64,000 nucleotides of DNA from Blastobasis lacticolella. Lineage: Eukaryota > Arthropoda > Insecta > Lepidoptera > Blastobasidae. Below, one piece after another: positions 61,330 through 64,000 of this stretch. The stretch is from contig LR990048.1 of NCBI GenBank assembly GCA_905147135.1, positions 3,084,563 to 3,148,562 on the forward strand, written 5' to 3'. Positions within the stretch are counted from its first letter, which is position 1. Each line of letters starts with the position of its first letter. The notes under the pieces were generated by a model, which worked only from the letters and a program-made list of their open reading frames with translations, had not been told where the DNA came from and ran no database searches. A program made the translations under genes and the position numbers.

Positions 61330-61615
61330 AGGCTGGTTAGGCCGAATCCCGCTGCAGCCACGTACCAATGTCTCTTTTCTGAGTTATGTACATTAGTTTT
61401 ATACTAACCGATGCTCTTACGGTTAGGGAAGGCATCGTGATGAAACCTGCAAATTCAGGCAACTGAATTTCCAATGATCCAATCTGGTCAGGTTCCAATC
61501 TTGGCAGGAGGGTCACGGAGATCAGATGGTAGTCGCTCCACTGTAATTACCTGATCGGCAATTCCTGGATCATGGTCAAGGCGAACCCCTGGCCCTCGAC
61601 GTTAACGCCAAGGTG
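61330..61615 (+). mobile_element. SINE-A lacking the A box
   Basis: Starts inside the head at 'aggccgaatcccgctgcagc', then the body with 'gatgctcttacggttaggga' and end 'gacgttaacgccaagg'. Confidence 0.75.
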
Positions 61616-62114
61616 ATAATTTATAAGGTGGCTGGTGAGGTAGCCATGTCCGTTACTGGCCTCTCATGGATGGTAGCGTAAAACCGGCATCTGGATGCGA
61701 TGTAAGGTCCGGTCCGCAGGCGCAGCTAACGAAGCGGCCATCTGCATATCGAGCGACGAGAGCCAACTCAATTGACGAGCGGACGCCTCGCGGCTATTCC
61801 TGTTACGACCTGGGCGTCGATTCTGGTACGGAAATCATCTCATTTGCAGTAACATTACAATTGCATCGCATGTCAAACGTGTGATTGTTATTCAAGTGAC
61901 AGATGTTGAGTCTCAATTTTCATGAGTTCGAACTTTTCCACAATTCGTTTTCTGGTACTTTAGTTGCATCTTTCTTAGTTGTCAAACTGCCTTCAATTCT
62001 ATCAACGAAAACGTGTCTAAGGTCAAACAATGATTTAACTGCAATTTAACTGGGATGATGCTGGGACTGACTCGATACCTCGACGTAGTTATAGTAACAT
62101 CACAGTTACATTGC
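61616..62114. other. Possible 5' region of the last LINE
   Basis: 61666-61884 is open (73 codons) but shows no domain; it may be LINE leader or unrelated DNA. No repeat copy elsewhere. Confidence 0.35.
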
Positions 62115-62119
62115 TCAGT
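62115..62119 (+). promoter_or_regulatory. Candidate initiator of the LINE at 62.1 kb
   Basis: TCAGT, the arthropod Inr consensus, lies ~50 bases upstream of the ORF1 ATG with no TATA box, as in TATA-less Jockey-type internal promoters. A GGTCG block ~25 bases downstream is DPE-like. Confidence 0.3.
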
Positions 62120-62165
62120 CTCGCTCGCACAGCACTAGCGGTCGGGTGTGTTTCTCGAGCTCAGA

Positions 62166-63360
62166 ATGGCGGCAAATACGTTAAAATGCAATAATTGCAA
62201 TATAGTAATCTGTGAAGTGTTATCATACATTCAATACAAAAATGATGTTATGGACAATGAAAGTCTAATCAAAATTTGTGATTCTGCATTTACGGATCAA
62301 GAAATAGTGCAAGCGAAATCGCTTTTGTTTGAATCTGTCACGTCTAAACAGAGAAAAGTATCTCGTCGTAATGATGGTAAAAAGAAGAGGAATATTAAAG
62401 ATATAATATGTTTCTTTAAGGAGGTGGACCCGGATTGTATCCCGATATTTGTGGCACGGGATCTGCTGAAATTACCCCCTGTGTCAGTTGATCACGTCGA
62501 TGTTGTTACATTGTTAAAGGATATTACAAAAATGAAGCTAGAAATTTGCGATATTAAGAACAGCTGCGCAACTAAGCTGCAATTGAACGAGTTGCAGTGT
62601 GAAATAGAAACTCTAAAATTGACATCTAACGAGAACCATCCAAACGTTAACACTCGAAAACGAGGTGCATTTTTGCTGGATAGTGGCCTAATTTTTTTAT
62701 CGCCGGCGCTAAACAAAAACGGTGTGGGTACGAGTACATATCACTTAATAAATTGTGATAACAGTGCCGGTGAGTCTGCGAAACCGAAATAGCGTGTATG
62801 GCGTCATTTTCCTACTCAAGTGAAAATGTAATGTTACCCCCCAGTTGCGCGACTCCTAAACGAAATGAGTTACCAAGTCATGTAACTCCAAAAATATCTA
62901 GTATGGCGGAAATCGTAAAAAAGAAGGGAGAATGGAAACAAACAAAAGTGGGTGAAGAATGGCATTTGGTTCAACGAAAACGACTAAGCAATCGTTTTCT
63001 AGGTAAAACGGGAAAAGCTTTAACTGTACCTGAAATGAAGTTTAGAGCGGCAGAATATAAGATACCATTGTTTATATCAAATGTAAATAAGGAAACTTCC
63101 GAGAAGGATATACGTGAATATATTCAGGAGAAAACAAAAGATGTGGTAACTTAAGAAGAACTTAAGAAAAAATAAATATGAGATGGAACCGACCCTATAA
63201 TGCCTTTAAATTGTTAGTTTCCAAAGGTAAGCTCGATTTATTTCTTAACAACGAATTGTGGCCAAATGGGATAACTTTTAGGCGTTTTGTTCATTTCAAA
63301 AAGAAAAACGGAATGACGCCGACAACGAAAGAACAGTCTATGGAAAAGAATAACATTTAA
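62166..63360 (+). pseudogene. LINE ORF1, broken by frameshifts
   Basis: The first segment (62166-62792) has a cysteine pair motif (KCNNCNIVICE), KSLLFESVTSKQRKV, a basic NDGKKKRNIKDIICFF block and FVARDLLKLPPVSVDHVDVV, then a coiled-coil-like stretch. A frame change leads to 62798-63154 (EEWHLVQRKRLSNRFLGKTG, KFRAAEYKIPLFISNVNKET, an RRM-like start). A second change leads to 63178-63360 (YNAFKLLVSKGKLDLFLNNE, LWPNGITFRRFVHFKKKN). Together these are the parts of one ORF1-type protein found widely in moth LINEs, split by at least two frameshifts. Start chosen at the ATG with 'cagaATGG' context. Confidence 0.65.
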
Positions 63361-63375
63361 AATTACAAATATTTA

Positions 63376-64000
63376 ATGGATCAGAATATTACATTGAATA
63401 GCTTTAATTGTAAAAACGTCAAAAGAAGCATAGACTGTATTAGAGTATTGTGTGGACGTGCGGACGTAGTGGCACTGCAGGAAACTTGGCTGTTACCCCA
63501 TGATTTGACGTTTCTGGCTGACATCGATAAGGATTTTAGCTACACAGGCAAATCAGCTGTTGATGTGACAGGCGGTATTTTGCGTGGTAGACCGCACGGT
63601 GGAGTAGCGATAATGTGGAGAAATAATGCGTTTCTTAGTGTTTCGGTGGTGACATGTACCAGCGAGCGTATCACGGCAATTAAGGCTGTAACACATGAAC
63701 ATAAAAAAGTCCTGTTTTTGTGTGTGTATATGCCGACGGATCAGTCAGATAACTTACCACTCTTTACACACTGCTTGAGTGAATTAAATGCTATTATAGT
63801 TGAATGTGATGTAGAGACAGTGTACATGTTGGGCGATTACAATGCGCATCCATCTGCCCCTTTTTGCGAGGAATTATTAAACTTTTGTGCAGAGAGAAAG
63901 TGGGAATGTGCGGATATTAAAATGAAAGGTATATTGTCGGACACGTATACTTATATTAGTGAAGCACATGGATGTAAAAGATGGCTTGATCACTGCGTGG
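63376..64000 (+). CDS. LINE ORF2, APE endonuclease domain (runs off the window)
   Basis: Open from ATG 63376 to the window end (208 codons plus one base) without a stop. APE-type endonuclease features: NSFNCKNVKRSIDCIRVL at the start, ALQETWLLPHDL (catalytic Glu), GRPHGGVAIMWR, CVYMPTDQSDNL, YMLGDYNAHPSAPFC (GDYN in place of GDFN) and WLDHCV at the end. The reverse transcriptase should follow beyond the window. The family differs from the 16.9-21.6 kb LINE. ORF1 is broken, so the element as a whole is probably dead or trans-complemented. Confidence 0.8.
   Translation, partial: MDQNITLNSFNCKNVKRSIDCIRVLCGRADVVALQETWLLPHDLTFLADIDKDFSYTGKSAVDVTGGILRGRPHGGVAIMWRNNAFLSVSVVTCTSERITAIKAVTHEHKKVLFLCVYMPTDQSDNLPLFTHCLSELNAIIVECDVETVYMLGDYNAHPSAPFCEELLNFCAERKWECADIKMKGILSDTYTYISEAHGCKRWLDHCV

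Overview
The window is eukaryotic nuclear DNA and almost certainly insect. The best fit is a moth or butterfly. It is AT-rich, has short-intron gene structure and is saturated with tRNA-derived SINEs, RTE- and CR1/Jockey-type LINE pieces and interspersed tails ending in GATGATGAT, a mix typical of Lepidoptera. There is no rRNA operon, CRISPR array or prokaryotic gene. I assigned repeat families by eye from internal copies and protein motifs, so family names are provisional.

Only one host gene is convincing: a three-exon SMYD4-like gene on the minus strand (1293-3564), which splices cleanly in phase to 580 codons. A second, much weaker candidate is a two-exon secreted-protein gene at 55757-56372. 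Everything else that codes belongs to mobile elements.

Layout. 1-3.6 kb: a SINE tail, a hairpin MITE and the SMYD4-like gene. 3.8-6.2 kb: SINE and LINE tails. 6.2-11.6 kb: an unusual 5.4-kb unit in which an intact 916-residue reverse transcriptase with a YLDD active site and a C-terminal CCHC/restriction-like endonuclease lies between ~0.5-kb inverted repeats. 11.9-12.8 kb: a TRIM-like miniature LTR element with matching TACC flanks. 16.9-21.6 kb: a LINE with both ORFs open. 22-43 kb: SINEs, LINE 3' ends, MITEs, a GCGT microsatellite, two blocks with palindromic GGATATCCGG or CCGGGTACCCGG clusters, and twin perfect palindromes at 41.6-41.75 kb. 43.7-45 kb: a second fragment of the YLDD-type element's endonuclease end, then a LINE RT fragment. 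45-61.6 kb: nested SINE/LINE debris and the candidate secreted gene. 62.1-64 kb: the 5' part of another LINE whose endonuclease ORF runs off the window.

Working names. SINE-A: tRNA-derived head (TGGCCGAGCGGTTAG A box, GGTTCGAATCCC B box) and a tail shared with the RTE LINE, (GATGAT)n end. SINE-B: a different tRNA head (GTGGTTCAGTGGTCAACA, GGTTCGATTCCCGG) and a tail with TAGATGGCGCTG. LINE-B to LINE-F: 3' ends of distinct non-LTR families. Repeats G, H and J: short non-coding families with several copies here.
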